A stretch of DNA of 10,814 nt from Thermoplasmata archaeon (GTDB lineage: Archaea; Thermoplasmatota; Thermoplasmata; Lutacidiplasmatales; UBA184): positions 1 through 10,814 of the forward strand of contig JASIEC010000051.1 of assembly GCA_030046135.1 (NCBI GenBank), read 5' to 3'. Below, one piece after another: positions 1 through 5,320 of the stretch. Below the pieces are notes generated by a model. The model did not search any database. It saw only the letters and a list, made by a program, of their open reading frames with translations, and was not told the DNA's origin. Every line of letters starts with the position of its first letter. Within the stretch, counting starts at the first letter, position 1. The translations under genes and the position numbers were made by a program.

Positions 1-173
1 CCCTACGGCACCCAGGTAAATCTCGTTAACACGGGCTGGTGGCGCCGGGGCGGTCGACCCCTTCCGCCGCGGGAGATGCGCAGGCCCCGAGTCGACGCCC
101 CGTTCCTCCGCCGCGAGACCTCAGTCTCCCGGCGCTCGGAACGCGGTCGACAAGCCCCGACGGGAGTGTCGTC

Positions 174-446
174 CTACGAGCTCGCCGGCGCCCGGGAGGA
201 CGGATAGGTCGGCGGGTACGGCTCCGAGGGGAGTCGGCCGCCCGCGAACGGGAGCTCGTCCGTTCGCGGATCGGCGCCGTCCGCGTCCGCTCCCACGAAC
301 CCGTCGCAGATCCGGTGGTGGTGCACGATGTCCGCCGCGTGGGCGAGCACCGCACCGTTGGGGGGGACGACGATGGTGTGACCGCATTCCAGCCGCACGT
401 TCCCGGCGGGGACTCCCCGCATCGTTGCTGTCAGTTTCCGCGTCAC
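174..446 (-). CDS. Small Cys/His-rich protein, unknown function (90 aa)
   Basis: I do not recognise this family. The GTG start overlaps the TGA of the surface-protein gene in a GTGA junction and is preceded by a strong purine-rich ribosome site, so the start is well supported; an internal ATG at residue 9 is the alternative. The first half looks like a compact domain: C21-x-H23 follows an Arg-Leu-Glu strand, then a hydrophobic Val/Pro segment, then a histidine cluster H42-H43-H44 and C47. The pattern CxH...HxxC could bind zinc or another metal, which is inference. Residues 51-90 are rich in Asp, Pro and Ser and look disordered. There is no signal peptide or membrane segment, so it is probably cytoplasmic. 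It is the last gene of the minus-strand block and should be co-translated with the surface protein. Confidence 0.62.
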   Translation of the reverse strand: MTRKLTATMRGVPAGNVRLECGHTIVVPPNGAVLAHAADIVHHHRICDGFVGADADGADPRTDELPFAGGRLPSEPYPPTYPSSRAPASS

Positions 447-1429
447 GGTACCTCCTCCTCCACGTAGGTGAGCCGGGACGGCCGTCCCCGCACCCGGCGC
501 GTGCCGAGCGCGACGACGGCCGACACGAGGGCGGCGGCTCCGCCGACCAGGAGAAGATCGATCGTGGGGATGCCGGCGATCGTCGTGGGGACGAACACCC
601 GTACGCTCCCCGCGTAGCTCAGCGACGAATAGGGCCCGTCGGTCGACCCGAACTCCACGGTGAGGGCGGCCGACGAGTTGTTGCCCCCGACCGACGCGAC
701 GGCGGAGACGGTCGACGCGAGCACCGTGCCCGGGTCGACGGCCGCCGAGGTCGCCCCGTAGAGCACCTCGAGGGACGCCCCGGTCGAGGCGGAGACGCCG
801 GTCAGGAGAGGGCCCCCCGCCGAGCCGAGGGCGAGACGCTCGTTGTCCGAGTACGCGGCCCAGGACGGGAGGGTGAGCTGGAGGTGGTCTCCGAGCGTCT
901 GCCAGGGCCAGGACGAGATCAGGAACTGGAACGCGACGCTGTCGGCGGACGCCGCCGCCGGTCCCGTCGGGAGCGCGAGGGCAAACTCCACCTCGACGCG
1001 GACCGACCCGAGGGACACGGCGAGGGCGAGGGGGCTCGTGACCGTCACGTCGGCGGTGTACACGAGGGCCAGGACGGAGGCGTTCGACGCGTTCGTCGCG
1101 GTCCAATCGGCCGCCGAGAGGTTGGCGACGGCCACGTCCACCCCGAGGGCGCTGACCTCGGCGATCGACCCGGCCGCGAGGGCGAGGCCGGTGTCGTCGC
1201 TCGCGAGGGCGGAGACGACGACCTCCGGCACGCTGCCGTTGAACTCGCAAAGCACCATCCCGTTCGACCATGCCACCGGCTCGTACACGCTCCGGTCCGC
1301 GGGGCTGGCGGCCGCCGTCGCCGGGGCGGCGAGGAGTGCGACGACGGCCGCGATCAGGGTGAGGAAGAGCGGGATCCGGACGCTCCGGCCCAGCCGGCGG
1401 GCGTCCTCCAGGGGTGTCATCAATCCCAC
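443..1429 (-). CDS. Secreted, C-terminally anchored surface protein, unknown function (328 aa)
   Basis: The N-terminus has basic residues (RR at 11-12, R15, R18) followed by a hydrophobic core at about 19-40 ending in Ala-rich sequence, a signal peptide. The mature part (about 41-285) is rich in Ala, Val, Ser and Thr with alternating beta-strand-like segments. It has N-x-S sequons at N64, N103, N113, N116, N250 and N251, as expected for an N-glycosylated archaeal envelope protein. A second hydrophobic segment at about 288-309 is followed by RRVRGR, a stop-transfer anchor with a short acidic cytoplasmic tail. I recognise no catalytic motif. The start could be the GTG at 1429 or the ATG at 1420; no good Shine-Dalgarno is close to either, and an AT-rich patch about 27 bases before the GTG favours a leaderless transcript from 1429. 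The gene lies just downstream of the paired operator-like repeats and the tandem winged-helix regulator. Its stop overlaps the next small gene. Confidence 0.8.
   Translation of the reverse strand: MGLMTPLEDARRLGRSVRIPLFLTLIAAVVALLAAPATAAASPADRSVYEPVAWSNGMVLCEFNGSVPEVVVSALASDDTGLALAAGSIAEVSALGVDVAVANLSAADWTATNASNASVLALVYTADVTVTSPLALAVSLGSVRVEVEFALALPTGPAAASADSVAFQFLISSWPWQTLGDHLQLTLPSWAAYSDNERLALGSAGGPLLTGVSASTGASLEVLYGATSAAVDPGTVLASTVSAVASVGGNNSSAALTVEFGSTDGPYSSLSYAGSVRVFVPTTIAGIPTIDLLLVGGAAALVSAVVALGTRRVRGRPSRLTYVEEEVP
451..461 (-). promoter_or_regulatory. Strong Shine-Dalgarno site for the 90-aa gene
   Basis: Read on the minus strand this is GGAGGAGGAGG, ending four bases before the GTG at 446. 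It also encodes the Glu-Glu-Glu run at the end of the upstream surface protein. It is the clearest ribosome site in the window and fixes the GTG start. It suggests the small protein is translated independently as well as by coupling. Confidence 0.65.
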
Positions 1430-1455
1430 GAGGGGGGAGGAGGGTCACCCCGTTT

Positions 1456-1490
1456 TTGGTCCAAGTCCGAGAACGATTGGTCCAAAGCCG
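1456..1490. promoter_or_regulatory. Paired operator-like repeats TTGGTCCAA, 21 bp apart
   Basis: Two identical 9-bp odd palindromes (TTGG-T-CCAA) occupy 1456-1464 and 1477-1485, with start-to-start spacing of 21 bp, two helical turns. The similarity extends to 14 bp (1456-1469 and 1477-1490) with 12 identities, as both copies end in CCG. They sit in the 65-bp gap between the regulator stop and the surface-protein start. The proximal copy abuts an A-rich patch that could be the TATA element. This is the expected layout for binding by a dimeric winged-helix protein, most simply the one encoded next door. The repeats are seen directly; the regulatory role is inference. Confidence 0.5.
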
Positions 1491-1494
1491 CCGA

Positions 1495-2025
1495 TCAGGT
1501 GCGTAGAAGGCTCGACCAGGCGTCGAGAGCTCCCTCGATCCAGCCGTCCGCGAGACCCTCGCGGTACGCGATCAGAAGCCGCATCACGCGGTCCTTGTCC
1601 ACGACCTCGAACGTGCGCCACCGTCCCCGGCGACCCGTGCGGACGATCCCCGTCTCCACGAGCCGGCCGAGGTGGACCGCGATCCGGCCCTCGCTGAGAC
1701 CGGTCCTCCCGGCGATCTCGGGGACGGTCGACTCTCCGCTGTCGACAAGGGCGACGAGCGTCCGCCGGGCGGAGGCCGACCGAGCGAGGCCGAGGAGGCG
1801 CCGGTCGCCGAGAGGGACCTCGGACACGAAGTAGTGGTCCTGGAACGGACCGCGCTCCCGGTGGATCAAGCCGGCGTCGGTGAGCCTCTCGAGGTGGTAC
1901 GTCGTCTCTCCCCACCCCGTCCCGGCGGCCCGCTGGGCCTCCCGAGCCCCGGCGCCGGGGGCCCGGCGCACCGCCTCGTAGATCCGCCGCCGGGCTGCGA
2001 GGGCGAGAGGATCCTCGTCCCCCAT
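1495..2025 (-). CDS. Tandem winged-helix transcriptional regulator (176 aa)
   Basis: This protein contains two winged helix-turn-helix domains of the ArsR/MarR-like archaeal kind. The first covers about residues 5-68 and has the recognition-helix pattern TTYHLERLTDAGLI followed by a wing. The second covers about 83-142, with a degenerate repeat of the same plan: VPEIAGRTGLSEGRIAVHL then RLVETGIVRTG. The C-terminal 35 residues look helical (Leu, Trp) and may serve dimerisation. No metal-binding cysteines are present, so it is not a classical ArsR metal sensor. The ATG at 2025 lies three bases after the stop of the upstream membrane-protein gene, so the two are translationally coupled. The likely targets are the paired TTGGTCCAA repeats immediately downstream of its own gene. 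Proteins with two tandem winged helices are common in Thermoplasmatota and haloarchaea, mostly of unknown ligand. Confidence 0.85.
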   Translation of the reverse strand: MGDEDPLALAARRRIYEAVRRAPGAGAREAQRAAGTGWGETTYHLERLTDAGLIHRERGPFQDHYFVSEVPLGDRRLLGLARSASARRTLVALVDSGESTVPEIAGRTGLSEGRIAVHLGRLVETGIVRTGRRGRWRTFEVVDKDRVMRLLIAYREGLADGWIEGALDAWSSLLRT

Positions 2026-2028
2026 CGA

Positions 2029-2307
2029 TCAGGCGTGTCGGGGCCAAAGCGTGGCGGCCAGGAGGAACAGCGCGACGACGAGCACGAGGAGCTCGACCGG
2101 CAGGCTCGGGCCGGCCCAGGCCGGAGGGCGATACGGGAGGCTCCCCCACGTCCAGAGGGCCCCGAGCAGGGCGAGGCCCGCGCTCGACGCCCCGATCAGG
2201 AGGAAGCGGCCGTCCCGCAGCCTCGCGTACGCGCCGACGGGGATCGCCGCGTTGATCGCCGAGATCCCCGCGAGGAGGACCGCCGCGAACAGCTCGGCCA
2301 GGCCCAC
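2029..2307 (-). CDS. Small three-helix membrane protein, regulator partner (92 aa)
   Basis: Three hydrophobic helices are visible at about residues 5-27, 35-55 and 71-88, separated by a short basic loop (RLRDGR) and a Pro/Trp-rich loop (58-68). Small three-helix proteins encoded beside a winged-helix regulator are frequent in archaea (DUF7521-like arrangement); membership here is only suspected. A longer reading frame extends to an ATG at 2436. I chose the GTG at 2307 because a TATA-like element on this strand (2333-2341) is 28-30 bases upstream, the spacing of leaderless archaeal transcripts, and because the longer N-terminus is Arg/Pro-rich and would start inside the divergent DUF169 gene. 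It may be a membrane sensor or an anchor for the regulator whose gene follows three bases later. The function is unknown. Confidence 0.6.
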   Translation of the reverse strand: MGLAELFAAVLLAGISAINAAIPVGAYARLRDGRFLLIGASSAGLALLGALWTWGSLPYRPPAWAGPSLPVELLVLVVALFLLAATLWPRHA

Positions 2308-2332
2308 GGCCGCCGGCTGGGCGCCCTCTCGG

Positions 2333-2341
2333 CTTATAGAA
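2333..2341 (-). promoter_or_regulatory. TATA box for the membrane-protein/regulator genes
   Basis: On the minus strand the sequence is TTCTATAAG, an AT island in otherwise GC-rich DNA. Its centre is about 28-30 bases from the GTG at 2307, which fits a leaderless archaeal transcript. The plus-strand reading (CTTATAGAA) could also act towards the DUF169 gene, with an untranslated leader of around 55-60 bases. Confidence 0.55.
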
Positions 2342-2381
2342 CCGCGTTCCAAGCGCAGGGGCTGGCCCCGCCGGGAAGCCG

Positions 2382-2389
2382 TCTTTACC
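2382..2389 (+). promoter_or_regulatory. Box A-like element before the DUF169 gene
   Basis: TCTTTACC lies about 34 bases before the ATG at 2420, which would give a leader of roughly eight bases. It is an isolated AT-rich patch between GC-rich flanks. The GGGGGAAG between it and the ATG can serve as the ribosome site. It competes with the TATA-like element at 2333-2341 as the plus-strand promoter. Confidence 0.35.
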
Positions 2390-2419
2390 TCCGGCGCCTG
2401 CGCCGGCGGGGGAAGAGAG

Positions 2420-3151
2420 ATGGCCGAGAACCTCAAGGAGATCGCCGATCAGCTGCGCCGCCAGCTCGAGCTCGACGCGCCGCCCGTCCAGGTCTCGTAC
2501 CTCGAGCGGCCGCCGACGGGCGTCGCCGAGCACCCCGGAGGGGTCCCCTCGGTCTGCACGTTCTTCGCCCTCGGGGCCGAGAAGCCGTTCTACGCGGGCC
2601 TGCCGAAGCACGAGGACTGCGAGATCGGCGCGTTCGTCCTCGGGATCCCTCCGAAGGGGGATCTCGGGTCCCGGTTGATGTCGACGATCGGCACGATGCA
2701 GAAGGAGGGGTACCTGAACCCCGGCGAGGAGGCGAAGGTGCCGCACAACGAGAAGGCGCCGAACTTCGTCGCCTACGGGCCGTTGGGGTCCCTCCCGGTC
2801 CCCCCGACAGGGGTCCTCCTGTTCGTCTCGCCCAAGGGGGCGATGCTCGCCGCCGAGGCGGCCGGTTCGGGTCCCGACGGGGCGTCCGTGCCCCTCAACG
2901 GCCGCCCGATGTGCGCGATCATGCCCATCCTGAGCGGAGGCGTCCCCGTGGCGGCGTCGCTGGGCTGCGTCGGCTCCCGGATTTACACCGACCTTCCCGG
3001 CGGGCAGATGATCGTTGGGGTCCGGGGCGACCGGCTCGCGAAGTTCGCGGAGAAGCTCGATCGGATCGTGCAGGCGAACCGCGCGGTGGCCGCCGAGGAC
3101 GAGGCGCGCAAGCAGCGCGCGCCGAACGCGCATCGCCGGCGGTCCCCCTGA
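2420..3151 (+). CDS. DUF169 family protein (COG2043-like), 243 aa
   Basis: The sequence resembles the DUF169 family of anaerobe and archaeal proteins, for which I know no established function. Visible hallmarks are PSVCTFFALG near residue 43, a Cys at 67 followed by GAFVLG, CAIMPILSGG at 165, and SLGCVGSR at 180, giving four cysteines (46, 67, 165, 183). The length fits the family (about 230-260). No signal peptide or membrane helix is seen, so it is cytoplasmic. The cysteines and small Gly-rich motifs make a metal, Fe-S or cofactor role conceivable, but this is inference. The ATG at 2420 was chosen because the family-like sequence begins there and a GGGGGAAG ribosome site precedes it; upstream in-frame sequence is Arg/Ser-rich and lies before the promoter elements. 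It is transcribed divergently from the regulator block and converges on the PP-loop gene. Confidence 0.8.
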   Translation: MAENLKEIADQLRRQLELDAPPVQVSYLERPPTGVAEHPGGVPSVCTFFALGAEKPFYAGLPKHEDCEIGAFVLGIPPKGDLGSRLMSTIGTMQKEGYLNPGEEAKVPHNEKAPNFVAYGPLGSLPVPPTGVLLFVSPKGAMLAAEAAGSGPDGASVPLNGRPMCAIMPILSGGVPVAASLGCVGSRIYTDLPGGQMIVGVRGDRLAKFAEKLDRIVQANRAVAAEDEARKQRAPNAHRRRSP

Positions 3152-3157
3152 ACCCGA

Positions 3158-3179
3158 CCGGGGGCCCGGCCGCCCCCGG
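3158..3179. terminator. GC hairpin between convergent genes
   Basis: A perfect 8-bp inverted repeat, CCGGGGGC (3158-3165) and GCCCCCGG (3172-3179), flanks a 6-base loop. It occupies the 37-bp gap between the DUF169 stop and the stop of the convergent PP-loop gene. There is no T-tract on either side, so it is not a typical archaeal terminator. It may still separate the two transcripts, or reflect chance in GC-rich DNA. Confidence 0.3.
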
Positions 3180-3188
3180 GAGCCCGGC

Positions 3189-3869
3189 TCACGCCGGGCG
3201 AAGGTCGGTGAAGACGAACCCGTCGCGCTCGACGGTCTCACCGACCGAGACCGGCACCGGGTGGCGGAACGCGGGGCCGTGCGTCACGAACGTGTGAAAC
3301 TCGCCGCGCTCCCCGCACGGGTCGACGGCGGCCGGAAGCGAGCGCAGTAGGGCCCGGTCGAACTCGCGGCCGGCGAACTCCTTCGGCAACTTGCGGGGAT
3401 CGACGCAGCAGATCCGCGCCCGAAGCCCCGCGTCGATCATCTCCTCGGCGAGCCCGGCCGTCTCCCGCCGCCAGAGCGGGAAGATCCCCGAGAAGCCCGC
3501 GGGCCGAAGCCGGGACTCGCGGTACTCGCGGATGTCCTCCAGGAAGAGGTCGCCGAACACCACGTGGGCGATGCCGTCCTGCTTCGCGCGGTCGAGGGCC
3601 CGACCCATCTCGCGCTCGTACGTCGCGTTCGGGCACGGATACGGGATCCGGACCTTCACGAGGGGCAGACCCACCGCTCTCGCCTGCGCGTCCAGCAGCT
3701 CTTCCCGGACCCCGTGCATCGAGACACGGTCGAACTGCGACGAGACCGTGGTGAGGAGGCCGACGACCTCGCACGCCCCGGTCCTTCGGACCTCCGAGAG
3801 AGAGTAGGCCGAGTCCTTTCCACTGCTCCAGGAGAGCAGGGCACGGGGAGGCGACTCGGAGTCTGACAT
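3189..3869 (-). CDS. Dph6-related PP-loop ATP pyrophosphatase (226 aa)
   Basis: The N-terminus carries the PP-loop SWSSGKDS (residues 13-20) that binds ATP in the adenine nucleotide alpha-hydrolase superfamily. Further family motifs are SMHGVREELL (50-59), PYPCPNATYEREM (77-89), VFGDLFLEDIREYR (104-117), FPLW (130-133), DPRKLPKEFAGREFD (157-171) and DPCGERGEFHTFV (183-195). This is the ATP_bind_4/COG2102 family that includes diphthine-ammonia ligase Dph6. The CPN motif and the SMHGVRE motif match the subfamily also present in bacteria, which lack diphthamide, so a Dph6 function is not assured. The length matches the family. The ATG at 3869 has no Shine-Dalgarno, and a weak TATA-like patch about 30 bases upstream suggests a leaderless transcript; a longer frame running to 4724 is an antisense artefact over hemA. 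It is divergent from the hem operon and convergent with the DUF169 gene. Confidence 0.85.
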   Translation of the reverse strand: MSDSESPPRALLSWSSGKDSAYSLSEVRRTGACEVVGLLTTVSSQFDRVSMHGVREELLDAQARAVGLPLVKVRIPYPCPNATYEREMGRALDRAKQDGIAHVVFGDLFLEDIREYRESRLRPAGFSGIFPLWRRETAGLAEEMIDAGLRARICCVDPRKLPKEFAGREFDRALLRSLPAAVDPCGERGEFHTFVTHGPAFRHPVPVSVGETVERDGFVFTDLRPA

Positions 3870-3894
3870 CGTGCTCTCGGCGCGGGACGGGCTC

Positions 3895-3905
3895 CCTGTA
3901 GATGA
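3895..3905 (-). promoter_or_regulatory. Weak TATA-like element for the PP-loop gene
   Basis: On the minus strand the region reads TCATCTACAGG, centred about 30 bases before the ATG at 3869. It is a poor match to an archaeal TATA box, but it is the only AT-rich patch at leaderless spacing, and no ribosome site is visible. Confidence 0.25.
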
Positions 3906-3986
3906 GGCGATGCCCCCGGGGTCGTCACGGCGCGGGGGACCGCGTCCTGGAGCCCCCGGGCCCCCTCGCGGGGTTCGTACGCCGAC

Positions 3987-3994
3987 CCATAAAG
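3987..3994 (+). promoter_or_regulatory. TATA box of the hem operon
   Basis: CCATAAAG is the clearest TATA-like element in the 164-bp gap before hemA. With the usual archaeal spacing, transcription would begin near 4016-4018. That gives a leader of about 17 bases, which includes the ribosome-site-like CAGGGGGA just before the GTG at 4034. The rest of the gap (3870-4033) is GC-rich, with several C/G runs that could pair; I see no gene or operator repeat in it. Confidence 0.55.
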
Positions 3995-4033
3995 GCAGGG
4001 CGGAGTCTCCGACCGAGCCCTGAGCAGGGGGAC

Positions 4034-5320
4034 GTGTCGGCCCTATCGATCGGGAGCGAAGCGGTACGCCCGGAGGGGACCCTCGTCGCGCCGTCGAGCC
4101 CGGCCCCCCCGACCCCCACGGGGGGCGCGCTTCTGCTCGTCGGCCTCGAGCACAGCCTCGACTCCTCGTCCCTCGACGCCCTCGACCGGGTCCAGCGGGC
4201 GTTCCCCCCAGAGCGTCTGGCCACCCTGTTCGACCGCAGGAACGGGACGGAGGAGGCAACGATGCTGAGGACCTGCCATCGGCTCGAACTCCTGCTCGTG
4301 GTGAGTTCGCGCGAGGAGGTCGACCGCTGGCGCGAGGAGCTGCCCGGCGACCCGACGTCCTGGCGGACCCGCGAGGGGGTCGACGTCGTCCGGCACGTCT
4401 ACTCGGTCGCCGCCGGACGCGAGTCGGTCGCCTTCGGAGAGCGGGAGATCCGCGACCAGGTGCGACGGGCCCGGAGCTCGACCCGGAGCCGCCATCCGCG
4501 ACCCATTCTCCGGAGCCTCTTGGAGGGCGCCGTCCGTGCGGCCGACGCCGCGGCGCCGGTGGTCCCGCCCGAACGCTCGGTGGCCGGCCTCGCCGTGGCC
4601 CGCCTGCTCTCACTCCTCGACCGACCGTCGCCGAAGGTCCTTGTGATCGGGAGCGGCGCCGTGGGCCGGCGTGTGGCGACCCTTCTCGCCCCTCACGCCT
4701 CAGTGACGCTCGCCTATCGGACACGCCCCCCTGAGAGGGAGTTCCTCGGAGCTACGGGGTGCCGTGCCGTTCCGCTCGGGGAGGTTCCCGACGAGATCGC
4801 CCGATCCGACGCGGTGGTGACGGCCGCGAAGTCCGGGGACGGGTTCCTCGGGCCGGAAGGCCTCCCGGAGGGGCGGACGCTGATCCTGGTCGACCTGGGG
4901 GTCCCCCGGAACATCAACCCCGCCGTGAGGAGCCGGCCCGGCGTGACGCTCGTCGACCTCGGAGACCTGCGCGCCGCCGTCGCGCGGCCTCGACTGCCGA
5001 TGGCGGAGGAGATACGCTCGCTGGGGGAGGCGGACGCCTGCTTCGAGCGGCTCCGGACCCGGCTCCTCGAACCGTCGGTCGCCGCCGTGCGGCGCGCCGC
5101 CGAGGCGATCCGCGCAGCGGAACTGGCGCGGGCCCGGCCGTTCCTCGGATCCCTGGCGGCCGAGCAGGAGGTCGCGGTCGAGCGACTGACCCGTCAGCTC
5201 GTGGCGCGTCTCCTCCAGCCGGCGACCGATCGGCTCCGCGCCCTTCCTCCCGGGCCGGAGAGCGATCGGCTCCGCCGGTTCGCTCTCGAGCTGCTAGGGC
5301 CCGGCGACCCTCGACCGTGA
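4034..5320 (+). CDS. hemA: Glutamyl-tRNA reductase (428 aa)
   Basis: This enzyme reduces glutamyl-tRNA(Glu) with NADPH to glutamate-1-semialdehyde, the first step of the C5 route. The catalytic domain has LLLVGLEH at 33-40, the active-site Cys81 in LRTCHRLEL, and His121 with the signature GRESVAFGEREI (128-139). The NADPH domain begins with KVLVIGSGAVGRRVA (201-215) and includes LILVDLGVPRNINP (283-296). The C-terminal helical dimerisation region follows from about 325. The near-invariant TCNR is TCHR here, and GLxHKTAP is changed to GLEHSLDS, so it is a divergent member with the key Cys and His kept. About 30 Pro/Ala/Ser-rich residues precede the domain. GTG 4034 was chosen for its GGGGGA site and the TATA box upstream; no later start fits. 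It is the first gene of the operon, and its stop overlaps hemC by a GTGA junction. Confidence 0.9.
   Translation: MSALSIGSEAVRPEGTLVAPSSPAPPTPTGGALLLVGLEHSLDSSSLDALDRVQRAFPPERLATLFDRRNGTEEATMLRTCHRLELLLVVSSREEVDRWREELPGDPTSWRTREGVDVVRHVYSVAAGRESVAFGEREIRDQVRRARSSTRSRHPRPILRSLLEGAVRAADAAAPVVPPERSVAGLAVARLLSLLDRPSPKVLVIGSGAVGRRVATLLAPHASVTLAYRTRPPEREFLGATGCRAVPLGEVPDEIARSDAVVTAAKSGDGFLGPEGLPEGRTLILVDLGVPRNINPAVRSRPGVTLVDLGDLRAAVARPRLPMAEEIRSLGEADACFERLRTRLLEPSVAAVRRAAEAIRAAELARARPFLGSLAAEQEVAVERLTRQLVARLLQPATDRLRALPPGPESDRLRRFALELLGPGDPRP

Noticed and set aside
1..207. Plus-strand frame open from the left edge to a TAG at 207
   Set aside because: Only the first dozen or so residues look protein-like; the rest is Arg/Pro/Ser-rich and overlaps the end of the convergent 90-aa gene. 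It could be the tail of a real gene, but the window cannot show this.
425..1834. Long plus-strand frame opposite the surface-protein and regulator genes
   Set aside because: Arg/Gly/Asp-rich composition typical of antisense frames in GC-rich DNA; it runs through two better-supported genes and the operator gap.
2308..2436. ATG at 2436 as start of the membrane protein
   Set aside because: It would begin inside the divergent DUF169 gene and lies upstream of the TATA box facing this gene; the added residues show no membrane or domain features.
1672..3297. Long plus-strand frame of over 500 residues
   Set aside because: Composition is Arg/Gly/Pro-rich and it is out of frame with the DUF169 gene, which has clear family motifs.
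3902..4033. Upstream ATG for hemA at 3902
   Set aside because: The added residues are Arg/Pro-rich and unlike the family, and the TATA box at 3987-3994 would lie inside the coding region.
3870..4724. N-terminal extension of the PP-loop protein to about 511 residues
   Set aside because: The extra part is low-complexity Arg/Pro/Gly sequence antisense to hemA; the family normally starts at the PP-loop and the ATG at 3869 gives the expected length.
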